Below, piece by piece: positions 1 through 9,119 of a stretch of DNA of 64,000 nt (position 1 is the first letter of the stretch; each line of letters opens with the position of its first letter). Source of the DNA: Rhizobium sp. Leaf453 (GTDB lineage Bacteria; Pseudomonadota; Alphaproteobacteria; Rhizobiales; Rhizobiaceae); NCBI RefSeq assembly GCF_001425605.1, contig NZ_LMRG01000012.1:62889-126888 (forward strand), given 5' to 3'. A model generated the notes under the pieces. That model searched no databases. It saw only the letters and a list, made by a program, of their open reading frames with translations, and had not been told where the DNA came from. Position numbers and translations under genes: made by a program.

Positions 1-85
1 AACCGATCCGCTTGCCCTGGGCATATCTGCGGAAAAGATAGTCCGGCAGGACCGTCAGCATGGAGCACAAGATCAACTCGAGCAT
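1..85 (-). CDS. HlyD-like membrane-fusion (YiaV/EmrA type) protein, N-terminus only
   Basis: Only the first 28 codons are present; the gene runs off the left edge. The ATG at 85 lies two bases after the stop of the small membrane protein upstream, so the two are surely co-transcribed. The visible N-terminus (MLELILCSML, then PDYLFRRYAQGKRIG) has a hydrophobic helix followed by a basic stretch. I recall this start from rhizobial HlyD-family secretion proteins of the YiaV type, which form the periplasmic adaptor of inner-membrane export systems. The family call is recognition from a short stretch only and should be confirmed on the full gene. Confidence 0.5.
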   Translation of the reverse strand, partial: MLELILCSMLTVLPDYLFRRYAQGKRIG

Positions 86-87
86 TG

Positions 88-543
88 TCAGATACCTCCA
101 CCATGCGTATCTGGGCGGGCTTCCGGTTGTGGTTCCGGCTTGACCCTCGGTTCCTCATGTTTCGGGTGGGAAGGGTCTTCAATCTCGGTATCGACCGGCG
201 GCCGACCGGAGAGCTTCGCCAGTGAATCCGCGATGGAATAAAGCGGTGTCGAAAAATCCGGGATGTGCACGAAGGCCAGCAGCAGGCCTGCGATCCAGAA
301 CAGATGGTTGTGGGTAAAAAGTGAAATCAGCGCGAGGACAGCGACGATCTCCATCTGCACCTTGCTCGTCCGGTGCGCCATGCGCTCCGGCACGGCGTGC
401 AACTGAAAATAGAGGTTGCCGAGGATCAGAACGAAGGCGATCAAAAAAATGATGACCCCGACCATAAGATAGTCTGTCTGCCCGGGGGCCGTGACAAATG
501 GAGGTAAGTGTTCAATCGCTGCCGGATGTGTTGCGTCTGCCAT
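88..543 (-). CDS. Small inner-membrane protein (YiaW/DUF3302-like position)
   Basis: This 151-aa protein has two or three membrane segments (about residues 25-48, 62-80 and 82-92) and a hydrophilic, proline- and acid-rich C-terminal tail. Translation starts at ATG 543 behind a GAAGGA ribosome site. It is followed almost without a gap by the HlyD-like gene, the arrangement of E. coli yiaW-yiaV, so it is probably the small membrane partner of that adaptor. I cannot assign a biochemical role, and the DUF3302 link rests on gene position and size rather than on clear sequence identity. Confidence 0.6.
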   Translation of the reverse strand: MADATHPAAIEHLPPFVTAPGQTDYLMVGVIIFLIAFVLILGNLYFQLHAVPERMAHRTSKVQMEIVAVLALISLFTHNHLFWIAGLLLAFVHIPDFSTPLYSIADSLAKLSGRPPVDTEIEDPSHPKHEEPRVKPEPQPEARPDTHGGGI

Positions 544-635
544 CCAATCGTTCCTTCAAACTGTTTTCTTCTTATGCTTGAGCCGGACCTGCAAGACGTC
601 GGGGGGCCGATGATCCATCAGACCCGACCAAATTG

Positions 636-1724
636 TCATGAGGCGGGATCGGCCCCCGTCGGCATTTCGGACGTGGTTTGCTCGGAGTCCTCGTCCATCC
701 AGGCGTTCAGCAATGTGTAGGCCGTGGCGAGAATGACCGGGCCTAGAAAGATACCGAGAACACCGAACGCGATCAGCCCGCCGATGACACCGGCGAGGAT
801 CAGCAGAAGAGGCAGGTCCGCGCCCCGGCGGATGAGAACCGGCCGCAGAAATCCATCCAGCGTCACCGCCAGTACGGTAAACAGCAGAAGCACCGTTCCC
901 CAGAGATTCTCACCGGAATAGTAGAGCCAGATCACCGCAGGGAAGAGCACCAGTCCCGGGCCGATCTGGATGAGGCATAGAACGAACATCAATGCGGTGA
1001 GCAGCGCCGCGAAGGGCATGCCTGCCACGGAGAGGCCGATGCCACCCAGGGCACTTTGGGCAACTGCGGTAACCATGACGCCGAGCGCAACGCCGCGGAT
1101 CGCCTTGGCCCCCAGACTGACGGCCATTTCGCCGCGATCACCGCCGAGGCGACGCCCGAAGCGCAGTGCTGTCGCCGCTCCCGTTTCGCCGCTCGAATAC
1201 ATGACGGCCGCAATTGCAGCCGTCAGGACGAATTGCAGAAACATGCCTGAGAGATTGCCGGCGGCAAGCGCGAACCATTGCACCGTGGCGCCGGCATAGG
1301 GCATCAGCTTCGGTGCGATCGTGTTGAAGCTGGACGCGGCAAGCCGGGTCCAGGCATCGGCCAACGGTTTCCCGACAAGGGGAAAGCTGGCTACCCAGTC
1401 AGGCGGCAGCGGGATCTTGAACGTCAGAATATTCTGGGCGAACTGCGTAATGCTGTCCAGATTGGCAAGGATCGTGCTGACAGCAAGCCAGAATGGAACG
1501 ATCAGCACGAAGAGAAGCGCAAGCGTCATGATGAGCACCGCTATGCTGCGGCGATGGCCCGTGTGGCGCTGAACCCAGAGCATCAGCGGCCATGTGGCGA
1601 TCACGAGCGTCATGGCCCAGAGGATGGCTGGCAGGAACGGCTGCAGAACCCAAAAACTGGCCGCGATCAGGCCGCTGACGAACATCACGCTCAGCGTAAT
1701 CTGGGTGAGGTCTCTATGCACCAT
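636..1724 (-). CDS. AI-2E family (YdiK/PerM-type) membrane permease
   Basis: The 362-aa protein is almost wholly hydrophobic, with about eight predicted membrane spans, a hydrophilic domain around residues 95-145 and a short charged C-terminal tail. The closing region (PLLLILAGVIGGLIAFGVLG, then IFLGPVILATAY) is the hallmark of the AI-2E transporter/PerM family. Members are inner-membrane proteins proposed to export small molecules or ions, and the substrate of the YdiK branch is not established. It lies 92 bases upstream of the small membrane protein on the same strand, so it probably heads an operon with that gene and the HlyD-like gene. Confidence 0.85.
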   Translation of the reverse strand: MVHRDLTQITLSVMFVSGLIAASFWVLQPFLPAILWAMTLVIATWPLMLWVQRHTGHRRSIAVLIMTLALLFVLIVPFWLAVSTILANLDSITQFAQNILTFKIPLPPDWVASFPLVGKPLADAWTRLAASSFNTIAPKLMPYAGATVQWFALAAGNLSGMFLQFVLTAAIAAVMYSSGETGAATALRFGRRLGGDRGEMAVSLGAKAIRGVALGVMVTAVAQSALGGIGLSVAGMPFAALLTALMFVLCLIQIGPGLVLFPAVIWLYYSGENLWGTVLLLFTVLAVTLDGFLRPVLIRRGADLPLLLILAGVIGGLIAFGVLGIFLGPVILATAYTLLNAWMDEDSEQTTSEMPTGADPAS

Positions 1725-2542
1725 GTCTTTCCTGCTTCATTCGCATTACCGTCGCGGGGCATCCGATATCGGCGGTCTGCCCATGCCTTTTCATGTTGTA
1801 GCGTGCTCACGGCTTGGCTGTCGCTGTGCCGATTTTAAAGAGAGGCGATCCGCAAAGCCGAGGGAGAAGAAGGTGTCGCTTTCGACCGGGCGGAAGCATG
1901 TTTGCAAGCCAGACGATCATCGTGAATACCCCGGAGCCATTGGCTCAGCCACCGCAAGATATACAGCCGGAAGTGTAGAAAAGGTGTCTTTTCGCTCCTC
2001 CGTTATGCCCGAACATGATGTCCAAAAGTTGAATAAGCCATTGATAAGATACACTGTTGCCTGCCCGTTGCAAGCCTAGAAATTCTTTCTCGCGGCCGGG
2101 AGGCTGAACTTGAATCGTCGCGGTCCTGACATTTTTGGGCGCAATTCGTTTTTTATTCCGAGATTAAAAAGAATAATTCAAATTCTTGTCAATTATTTTC
2201 TCAGTTATATTAGTATAATCATTTATATGTTGTGATTATTTTAGCATAAATATATTTATCAATGGTTTTTTGGGGAGATATACGAAATTACATTTTTCAG
2301 CATTCGGAAAGTGTCCCGATAAAGTGGACGCCGCTGACCTTCGGTGCATGGCGTGGAAAATTTGTAAAATCTCGTACTTTATTGCAACCGGCACTTCGCG
2401 ATGAACCGGCATGTATGCTAGGCATTCATTTGTCGGCGGCTTGGTCAATCATGGCATTCCTGGCTGAACACGCGACGGTGGGACTGGATGTCTGGCGGGC
2501 AGGGCACGCCTTTCTAAAACTGTAGGCAGATTGGGGTAGGTC
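1725..2542. other. Long intergenic region with an AT-rich core
   Basis: This 818-base stretch separates the divergent AI-2E permease and the first SulP gene. No reading frame in it looks like a real gene. About 2130-2275 is strikingly AT-rich compared with its surroundings and holds an inverted repeat, ATAATCA (2215-2221) facing TGATTAT (2233-2239). The core is a good place for the divergent promoters and an operator, but no promoter can be fixed by eye. Confidence 0.5.
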
Positions 2543-4207
2543 ATGTCCGGAGGATCTGGTTCTGTTCAAATCCCGGTGGTGCCGAATGCCACCTTGCGCC
2601 CGGACATCATCGCCGGCCTGACGGCTTCCGCCGTCATTCTTCCCAAGGCAATGGCCTATGCGACCGTTGCCGGTCTGCCGGTGAGTGTGGGGCTTTACAC
2701 TGCCTTCGTCCCGATGGTGGTTTATGCGCTTCTGGGGACATCGCGGGTACTGAGTGTCAGCTCCACGACGACGCTGGCGATCCTCACATCAGCGCAGCTT
2801 GCCCAAGTGGTCCCGGATGGCGATCCCGCCAAATTGATCGTGGCGACAGCGACCTTGACCCTTCTTGCCGGACTGTTGCTGCTTGCGGCTTCGGCCCTGC
2901 GCCTCGGATTCGTCGCGAATTTCATCTCGGCACCGGTGCTGACGGGATTCAAGGCCGGGATAGGGCTCGTGATCGTGCTGGATCAGATTCCCAAGCTTCT
3001 GGGACTTCACTTCGCCAAGGAAGGCTTCTTTCGCGATCTCGTCAATCTCGCCAGCCATTTGCCGGAAGCCTCGACATTGACGGTGCTTATCGGCGTAGCG
3101 GCGCTGGTCCTGCTCATCCTAATGGAGCGGGCTTGGCCCCATTCGCCGGCTCCGCTTGCCATCGTGGGTGGAGGCATCGCGATTTCCTGGCTGGGCAGTC
3201 TGGCCGCAAATGGCGTATCCGTCGTTGGCCATATCCCGCAGGCGCTTCCTTCCCTGACATTGCCGAGTGTCGACCTGGTTATCCAACTGCTTCCGGGGGC
3301 GATCGGTATCGCGCTGATGAGCTTTACCGAGACGATCGCCGCCGGCCGTGCTTTCGCTGCGCCGGGCGAGCCGCCGATCCGGGCCAATAGGGAATTGATC
3401 GCCACCGGCGCAGCCAATATTGCCGGTGCATTGTTTGGGGCAATGCCTGCCGGTGGCGGAACCTCCCAGACTGCGGTTGTGCGCGCCACGGGCGGACGGT
3501 CGCAGAAAGCGTCTCTTGCCGCTGCGGCGATTTCGGTCGCGACGATGCTCGTGCTTGCGCCATTGCTCGGGCTTTTGCCGCAGGCGGTGTTGGCGGCCAT
3601 CGTCATTGTTTATTCCATCGGCCTGATACAGCCGGCGGAATTCCTGTCCATCCGCAAGGTGCGGAGAATGGAATTCCGATGGGCGTTGGCCGCGTTTGTC
3701 GGCGTCCTGTTTTTCGGCACGCTTCAGGGAATCGTCGTTGCCATCATTCTGTCGCTGGTGGGGCTTTCCAGTCAGGCCGCCAATGCTCGGATCCATGTCA
3801 TCGGTCGCAAGCGCGGTGAGGATTTCCTCCGTCCGATCGAGGGAGGGCAGGAAGACGAGACTTTCGAAGGGTTGTTGATCCTGCGTCCGGAAGGGCGGCT
3901 GTTCTTTGCCAATGCGCAGCAGGTTGTCGACCGCATTCGCGAACTTGCGCGCGAGGCCAAGCCACGTGTTCTCATGCTTGACCTCAGCCGGGTCGTCGAT
4001 ATCGAGTATTCCGCACTTCAGGCTATCATCGAGGGTGAGCGCAGTCTGGCGGAGGAGGGAATCGTGCTCTGGTTGGCCGGGATGAATCCCGATGTCGAGG
4101 AATATGTCAGGGCTTCCGGCTTCGCCGAAACCCTGGGAGCGCAGCGCATGTTTTCCAATACGCGCGCCGGTATCCGTCACTACCAGGAGATCGGCGCAGG
4201 GACTTGA
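2543..4207 (+). CDS. SulP/SLC26 family anion transporter with STAS domain
   Basis: The 554-aa protein has a SulP membrane core (roughly residues 15-410, 10-14 spans) and a C-terminal cytoplasmic STAS domain (about 430-545). The start of the core (LPKAMAYATVAGLPVSVGLY) matches the conserved first membrane helices of the family. SulP proteins move sulfate, bicarbonate or dicarboxylates across the inner membrane, and the sequence does not tell which. It is followed 88 bases later by a second SulP gene. Sulfate uptake would suit the sulfur genes further on, but bicarbonate is equally possible. Confidence 0.9.
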   Translation: MSGGSGSVQIPVVPNATLRPDIIAGLTASAVILPKAMAYATVAGLPVSVGLYTAFVPMVVYALLGTSRVLSVSSTTTLAILTSAQLAQVVPDGDPAKLIVATATLTLLAGLLLLAASALRLGFVANFISAPVLTGFKAGIGLVIVLDQIPKLLGLHFAKEGFFRDLVNLASHLPEASTLTVLIGVAALVLLILMERAWPHSPAPLAIVGGGIAISWLGSLAANGVSVVGHIPQALPSLTLPSVDLVIQLLPGAIGIALMSFTETIAAGRAFAAPGEPPIRANRELIATGAANIAGALFGAMPAGGGTSQTAVVRATGGRSQKASLAAAAISVATMLVLAPLLGLLPQAVLAAIVIVYSIGLIQPAEFLSIRKVRRMEFRWALAAFVGVLFFGTLQGIVVAIILSLVGLSSQAANARIHVIGRKRGEDFLRPIEGGQEDETFEGLLILRPEGRLFFANAQQVVDRIRELAREAKPRVLMLDLSRVVDIEYSALQAIIEGERSLAEEGIVLWLAGMNPDVEEYVRASGFAETLGAQRMFSNTRAGIRHYQEIGAGT

Positions 4208-4295
4208 GACGGGTAGCTGCCTTTGCTTGTCCTCGATCACAGGAGCTTCAGCAGAAAGTCGTTGGCGGGACCTGGCTGCATATCAAGGGGGGGAC

Positions 4296-5969
4296 ATGCT
4301 GGCAAGTTTGAGGGGCTATCAGCCCGGATGGCTGCGCTATGACCTGACGTCGGGCCTGGCGATTGCCGCAGTCGGTTTGCCGAGTGCCATCGCCTATCCT
4401 GCCATTGCCGGCCTGCCACCACAGATCGGGCTCTATGCAAGCATGCTTTCCGTGATCGGTTACGCGCTCTTGGGATCATCGCGCCAACTGATCGTCGGGC
4501 CGGACGCGGGCACGGTCACGGTTCTGGCCGCCGTGCTTCTTTCCTTCAATCTGCCAACCATGGAAGACCGGGTGGCAGCCTCGGCTGTGCTCGCCGTGAC
4601 TGTCGGCATCCTGTGTTTCATCGCCAGCGCCTTGCGGCTCGGCTTCATCGCCAATTTCCTGTCGCGACCGATCCTGACCGGGTTCATGACCGGCATTTCG
4701 CTCTCCATCCTGGTCGGGCAGATCGGTCGCGTCACCGGGCTGAAGATCGAAAGCGATGGTTTCATTCGACCGGTTATCGAGCTCATTGCGAAAGCCGACC
4801 TCATCCATTGGCCGTCGATGGTGCTGAGCACAGCACTATTTGTCCTCTTGCGCATGATCGGCAAGTGGGCGCCGCTCATCCCCGGTCCTCTTGTTGCTGT
4901 CGTCCTGGCGACTGCGCTTTCGGCGTCGTTCGATTTTGCAAGCGTCGGCATCGGGGTTGTCGGCAAGATTCCGTCCGAACTGCCTGTCCCGATGCTGGCC
5001 CTGCCGGCGGGCGCGCCGATCGGCGACCTGATCCTGGGTGCAATCGCCGTGCTGATCGTCAGCTTCGGTGCCGGCATCGTCACGGCCCGCAGTTTCGGGG
5101 CGAAAAACAGATATCCGGTGGATGCCAACCAGGAACTGATGGGTTTCGGCGCGGCCAATGTCGCCTCCGGCCTTTTCGGTGGCTTTGCTGTGACCGCCTC
5201 GGATTCGCGCACGGCCGTGAACGACATGATGCGCGGCAAGACCCAACTGGCGGGTCTCGTCTCGGCGGCGGCGCTCGCCTTCACCGTCGTCTTCCTGACC
5301 GATGCTCTGTCGCTTCTGCCGACACCGGCGCTCGGCGCCATTCTTGCGTCCGCCGCCATCAGCCTGATCGATATCAGAGGTCTGGCAGAGCTGTGGCGCA
5401 TCAGTCGGATTGAATTTGTCTTCGCGCTGATCAGCATTGCCGGCGTCTTCGTTCTCGGTGTGCTGCAGGGCGTGATCGTCGCGATCAGCGCGACGTTGCT
5501 CTATGTTCTGATGCGCGAGTTGCGCCCGCGCGATGCGCTGCTCGGCAGGGTTCCCGGCCGCGAGGGCTTCTACAAGCTGCACCGCTATCCCAACGGGCAA
5601 CCAATCGCCGGCATGGCGATCTATCTCCTGCAGGGAAACCTGCAGTTCTTCAATGCAGACTATGTCCGTCTGCGCATCGAGGAGACCATCAAAGCGCTGC
5701 CGGAGGGAACGCACTGGTACATCTTCGATGCAGGTGCCGCGGCTCATATCGACAGCACTGCTGCGGCAATGCTTGACGATCTCTGCTCATTTATCGAGGA
5801 GCGGGGGCTGAAATTCGGGATTGTCGAGTTGCACAGCGCGCCGCGTGACATCCTGACGCGCTCCGGCGTCATCGACCGGATCGGCGAAAACATGGTCTTT
5901 GATGACCTGGAAGATGCCGTCGCGGCGTTTTCTGCCCGCGAGGGCGATACTGCAACTCGAAAAACCTGA
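4296..5969 (+). CDS. Second SulP/SLC26 family anion transporter with STAS domain
   Basis: This is a 557-aa paralogue of the gene before it, with the same plan: a SulP membrane core (LPSAIAYPAIAGLPPQIGLY near the N-terminus) and a C-terminal STAS domain containing an IDSTAAAML segment typical of such domains. I place the start at ATG 4296 behind an AAGGGGGG ribosome site; a longer frame that opens inside the upstream gene has no support. The two proteins differ enough (this one has the more classical STAS serine motif) that they may carry different ions or form a heteromer. They are probably co-transcribed. Confidence 0.9.
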   Translation: MLASLRGYQPGWLRYDLTSGLAIAAVGLPSAIAYPAIAGLPPQIGLYASMLSVIGYALLGSSRQLIVGPDAGTVTVLAAVLLSFNLPTMEDRVAASAVLAVTVGILCFIASALRLGFIANFLSRPILTGFMTGISLSILVGQIGRVTGLKIESDGFIRPVIELIAKADLIHWPSMVLSTALFVLLRMIGKWAPLIPGPLVAVVLATALSASFDFASVGIGVVGKIPSELPVPMLALPAGAPIGDLILGAIAVLIVSFGAGIVTARSFGAKNRYPVDANQELMGFGAANVASGLFGGFAVTASDSRTAVNDMMRGKTQLAGLVSAAALAFTVVFLTDALSLLPTPALGAILASAAISLIDIRGLAELWRISRIEFVFALISIAGVFVLGVLQGVIVAISATLLYVLMRELRPRDALLGRVPGREGFYKLHRYPNGQPIAGMAIYLLQGNLQFFNADYVRLRIEETIKALPEGTHWYIFDAGAAAHIDSTAAAMLDDLCSFIEERGLKFGIVELHSAPRDILTRSGVIDRIGENMVFDDLEDAVAAFSAREGDTATRKT

Positions 5970-6068
5970 CCGCCGGGAAAGTGGCCGTTTATTCAAGAGG
6001 CTTCGGACGTGAAAATCGGGATTTTCCGGCCCCGCGATCAACCGCGGAGCCGGGTAAAACGCGCCCGC

Positions 6069-6557
6069 TCAGTATTTGCGGACTTCACCCCATGCCAGGA
6101 AAAGGCCGACATCGCCAGGCATGCCATGCGGCCATTCCACGATCATCGCCGAGAGGCGGTATCCCGCGGGTTTCAGCTTGTCGCGCCAGATTTCGTAGGC
6201 CTGCCGCGGCACGCCGGTCAGCGTTTCCGGCCATTCCGCTTCGCTGTTGTTGATCGCGCGTCCACCATCGGTGCAAAGCTCGACCGGAAACTGCATCACC
6301 ATCAGGTCCGTACGGCCGTCTTTTGCAGCCTGCTTCAGTCGTGACAGAACCCTGTTGCGGATTTCATCCGTGACTTCGACCGGCTTGGAGAGGCGGGCCA
6401 GGAGTTCCTTGCGGGCGTCTTCCGCTGATTTCATGCCCTGAAACGCCTGGGAAGCCCGCGCGGTATCTATCTTGTCGGCATAGTCGCGCAACTCATCCGC
6501 GGACATGAACAAGCCATCATTCGATTTCCCGTCATTCTGTTGATTTTGCGCAGACAT
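6069..6557 (-). CDS. Hypothetical protein, 162 aa
   Basis: I do not recognise this family. The start at ATG 6557 follows a strong GGAGGAAGT ribosome site, so a longer frame opening at 6641 is not needed. The protein is soluble, with a charged helical N-terminal half (residues 15-80, rich in Lys, Glu, Arg and Ala) and a C-terminal half with several tryptophans (EWPETLTGVP, IVEWPHGMPGD, FLAWGEVRKY) that looks like a small folded domain. No signal peptide or membrane span is visible. It is convergent with the second SulP gene and divergent from ppk2, with no operon partner. Confidence 0.7.
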   Translation of the reverse strand: MSAQNQQNDGKSNDGLFMSADELRDYADKIDTARASQAFQGMKSAEDARKELLARLSKPVEVTDEIRNRVLSRLKQAAKDGRTDLMVMQFPVELCTDGGRAINNSEAEWPETLTGVPRQAYEIWRDKLKPAGYRLSAMIVEWPHGMPGDVGLFLAWGEVRKY

Positions 6558-6735
6558 ACTTCCTCCAATTCCGGCCCTCGGCCCAAAAAGTTTGCGGTCC
6601 AATCGACGGTAACATCGTACTAAGGTGTTGACGAAATGCAATTTTTATCTTGGTATAATGGCATCAGAAATCTTTAAATCAACCAGTAATAAACACGAAG
6701 AATCAAAAAAAGAGTCCGATCTCTGAGGAGGGCAC

Positions 6736-7674
6736 ATGAAGATCGAGGTGGATCTGGATAAGAAGCGTGAGATCGAAGTCGGGGATGGCGGCCGTGTCAA
6801 ATTCCGGCTCCGCGATATCGCCGTCGAGCCGGGCAGCAAGGTGAACCTCAAGAAGGATTTCGATCCGGACTTCACCGGAGGTTATGAAGACAAGGCCGGC
6901 GCACTGGAGCATGTGGCGAAAAACGTCGAGCGCCTGTCGGCGATGCAGGAAACGCTGTACGCGCAGGATATCTATTCCGTCCTTTTCATCTTCCAGGCCA
7001 TGGATGCGGCCGGCAAGGACGGCGCGATCCGACATGTGATGTCGGGTATCAATCCGCAGGGCTGTCAGGTCACGAGTTTCAAGGCGCCCTCGGCAGACGA
7101 TCTGGATCATGACTATCTGCGGCGCGCGTCGGTTGCGCTTCCCGGGCGCGGGATGATCGGCATTTTCAACCGCTCATATTACGAGGAGGTGCTCGTCGTC
7201 CGCGTTCATCCGGAATTGCTGGTCAAGCAAAAGCTGCCGCCGCAGGCGCGCGGCAAGGACGTTTGGGAAAAGCGATACAAGGAGATCAACAATTTCGAAA
7301 AATACCTTCGCAGGAACGGTACGATCGTCGTGAAATTCTTCCTGAATGTCTCGAAGGAGGAACAGAAGAAGCGGTTCCTTGCCCGTATCGACGAGCCAGA
7401 CAAGAACTGGAAGTTTTCTCCGGCTGACTTCGCCGAGCGCAAGCACTGGGACGATTATCAAGGGGCATTCGAGGACATGCTGTCCAACACGAGCACGGAT
7501 TGGGCGCCCTGGTTTGTCATCCCGGCCGACAACAAATGGTTTGCGCGCCTCGCCATATCGGAAGTGGTCACGGCCGTCTTCGAGAAACTCAACCTGAAAA
7601 TGCCTGAGGTTGATGATGCGCGGAAGGCGGAACTGGCGTTGATCCGGGCGGAGCTTCTGGCCGAAAAGGATTGA
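6736..7674 (+). CDS. ppk2: PPK2-family polyphosphate kinase
   Basis: The 312-aa protein belongs to the PPK2 family, which transfers phosphate between polyphosphate and nucleotides in the cytoplasm. A Walker-A-like motif (AMDAAGKDGAI, residues 88-98, Lys94) and the following Walker-B/lid region (IGIFNRSYYEEVL, about 141-153) are intact. The length and the sequence GINPQGCQVTSFKAPSADDL resemble the branch of polyphosphate:AMP/ADP phosphotransferases (class III-like), but class is an inference. The start lies behind GAGGAGGGCAC. It is monocistronic as far as can be seen. Confidence 0.9.
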   Translation: MKIEVDLDKKREIEVGDGGRVKFRLRDIAVEPGSKVNLKKDFDPDFTGGYEDKAGALEHVAKNVERLSAMQETLYAQDIYSVLFIFQAMDAAGKDGAIRHVMSGINPQGCQVTSFKAPSADDLDHDYLRRASVALPGRGMIGIFNRSYYEEVLVVRVHPELLVKQKLPPQARGKDVWEKRYKEINNFEKYLRRNGTIVVKFFLNVSKEEQKKRFLARIDEPDKNWKFSPADFAERKHWDDYQGAFEDMLSNTSTDWAPWFVIPADNKWFARLAISEVVTAVFEKLNLKMPEVDDARKAELALIRAELLAEKD

Positions 7675-7801
7675 ACGCGCCGGCGGCGATGTTCCGCCGT
7701 CGCGGGCGGAAATGTGACTGCCGGGAGCCGCGGGCCAATAGCCCGGATTTCCCGGCGGCACGAATGATATAAGCGGGCTTATAGCCCTTTGGAGAGAAGT
7801 C

Positions 7802-8251
7802 GTGCTTCTGGTGATCATAGTCGCAACTGCGCTGCTGCTGGTCACGATCGTCATCCATGGTGGGGCGGTTCTGCTGCTCTACCGTGTGGGCTTGCAGCCA
7901 CTGAGCAATGCGACCGGCATGTCGGCTCTGCAGCGCCTGAACTGGAGCTATTTCTTCGTCATCGGTTTCGTCGTTGCTCACCTGATCGAGATCATGATCT
8001 GGGCTTTTGCCTACTGGCTGACGGGGGAGCTCAAGGACATGGAGGAGGCCACCTATTTCTCCGCGATCACCTTCGCGACCATTGGCTATGGTGACATTAC
8101 ACTCTCCGGGAAATGGCGTCTCGCGAGTGCCATGGAGGGTGTGAATGGCATCCTGCTGTTCGGCTGGACAACGGCTTTCCTGTTCAAGGTGTCGGGGATG
8201 CTCTGGTTCACCAAGAAGCCGTCCGGAACCTATCGCGCTGGCGACGATTAG
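7802..8251 (+). CDS. Two-transmembrane potassium channel protein
   Basis: This 149-aa protein has an N-terminal membrane helix (about 3-27), a second helix pair around 48-75, a pore loop with the K+ selectivity filter TIGYGD (residues 93-98), and a last helix (about 110-130). This is the minimal pore module of the Ion_trans_2 family, without a visible RCK or cyclic-nucleotide domain. It should form a tetrameric K+ channel in the inner membrane. It starts with GTG 7802 behind GGAGAGAAG. A hairpin (7720-7756) lies between it and ppk2. Confidence 0.85.
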   Translation: MLLVIIVATALLLVTIVIHGGAVLLLYRVGLQPLSNATGMSALQRLNWSYFFVIGFVVAHLIEIMIWAFAYWLTGELKDMEEATYFSAITFATIGYGDITLSGKWRLASAMEGVNGILLFGWTTAFLFKVSGMLWFTKKPSGTYRAGDD

Positions 8252-9119
8252 GATTTCCGGCGATCGGCGGCACGCGTATCTGGTGGGGTTTGCCCCGAGA
8301 TATTCGGGCAGACATGATTGTCACTGGAATGTCGCTCCGGGTGCTGTCGCAAATCTCTCTTCGTCGTCGGGAGACGGTCGCGGCAAAACCGGGCGGCATC
8401 GGTTCTCATGGTGGTTGCCCGGTCTTGCCCAATCGGCGGGTTAGTAACCCGGGCTTGTGCCGCCGGAACGGATGGTGGCGAAATTCGGCTCTGGAGTTGC
8501 TCCTTGCCATTGCGCATAGCTTGTATTGCTCCCTTACGTCGCACATCCTGAAAGCGCTATGAGTGCGATTGTTATGCCAGCCATCAGATATTTTCGAGAC
8601 ATCGTTCTCTCCGGTCGCCTGAACTTTGGGGCAAATGGCCCGATGGCAATTCTCTTTTAAATTGCGAAACATAGCAATACTGAGAAATTCTCTTGCGAGA
8701 TTTAAGTAAGGTCCTGCGATGGCATTTTTCCTTCCGAGAACGCGGTGAAAAAGGCTTTACCGTCCTCCGAACGGCTGGCCATGCCCCTTGATGTGCCGCA
8801 TTTCTCATGATGGTGAAGTTTGTTGTGGGGGGCGAAATCACAACCGGGCGAGCTGTCCGGATTTCTTCATGATGAACAAATTGAAAAAAACGCCGGCACG
8901 TCGCTCTGTGTCATGCGTCGCCTACCAATGGTCTTGTGAGCGCAGTCAATAAAAATCGAACAACGCGTTCCGCGACAAGAAATACAACGCCCGGTCGTCG
9001 CTGGTCACCCGAGTTCCAAGATGCGAGCTGCCCCCGCTTTGATGCTCGCCAAGTACTTCTATATGCCGATATATTCGGTATAGTTGGGGCTCTGTTTCTC
9101 GATCTCGTGGCTGTCCTCA
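8252..9119. other. Intergenic region without a convincing gene
   Basis: About 870 bases lie between the K+ channel gene and the sensor kinase. Several short frames cross it on both strands, but none has a ribosome site, recognisable protein or sustained codon bias. It may carry the promoter of the two-component pair or a small RNA; I cannot see either directly. Confidence 0.4.

Noticed and set aside
2262..2525. 87-codon plus-strand frame before the first SulP gene
   Set aside because: No ribosome site, no family likeness and located partly in the AT-rich control region; treated as chance.
6026..6053. Strong hairpin CCGGC.CCGCG/CGCGG.GCCGG between SulP 2 and the 162-aa gene
   Set aside because: It has no T run on either strand, so it was not called as a terminator; it may still mark the convergent ends.
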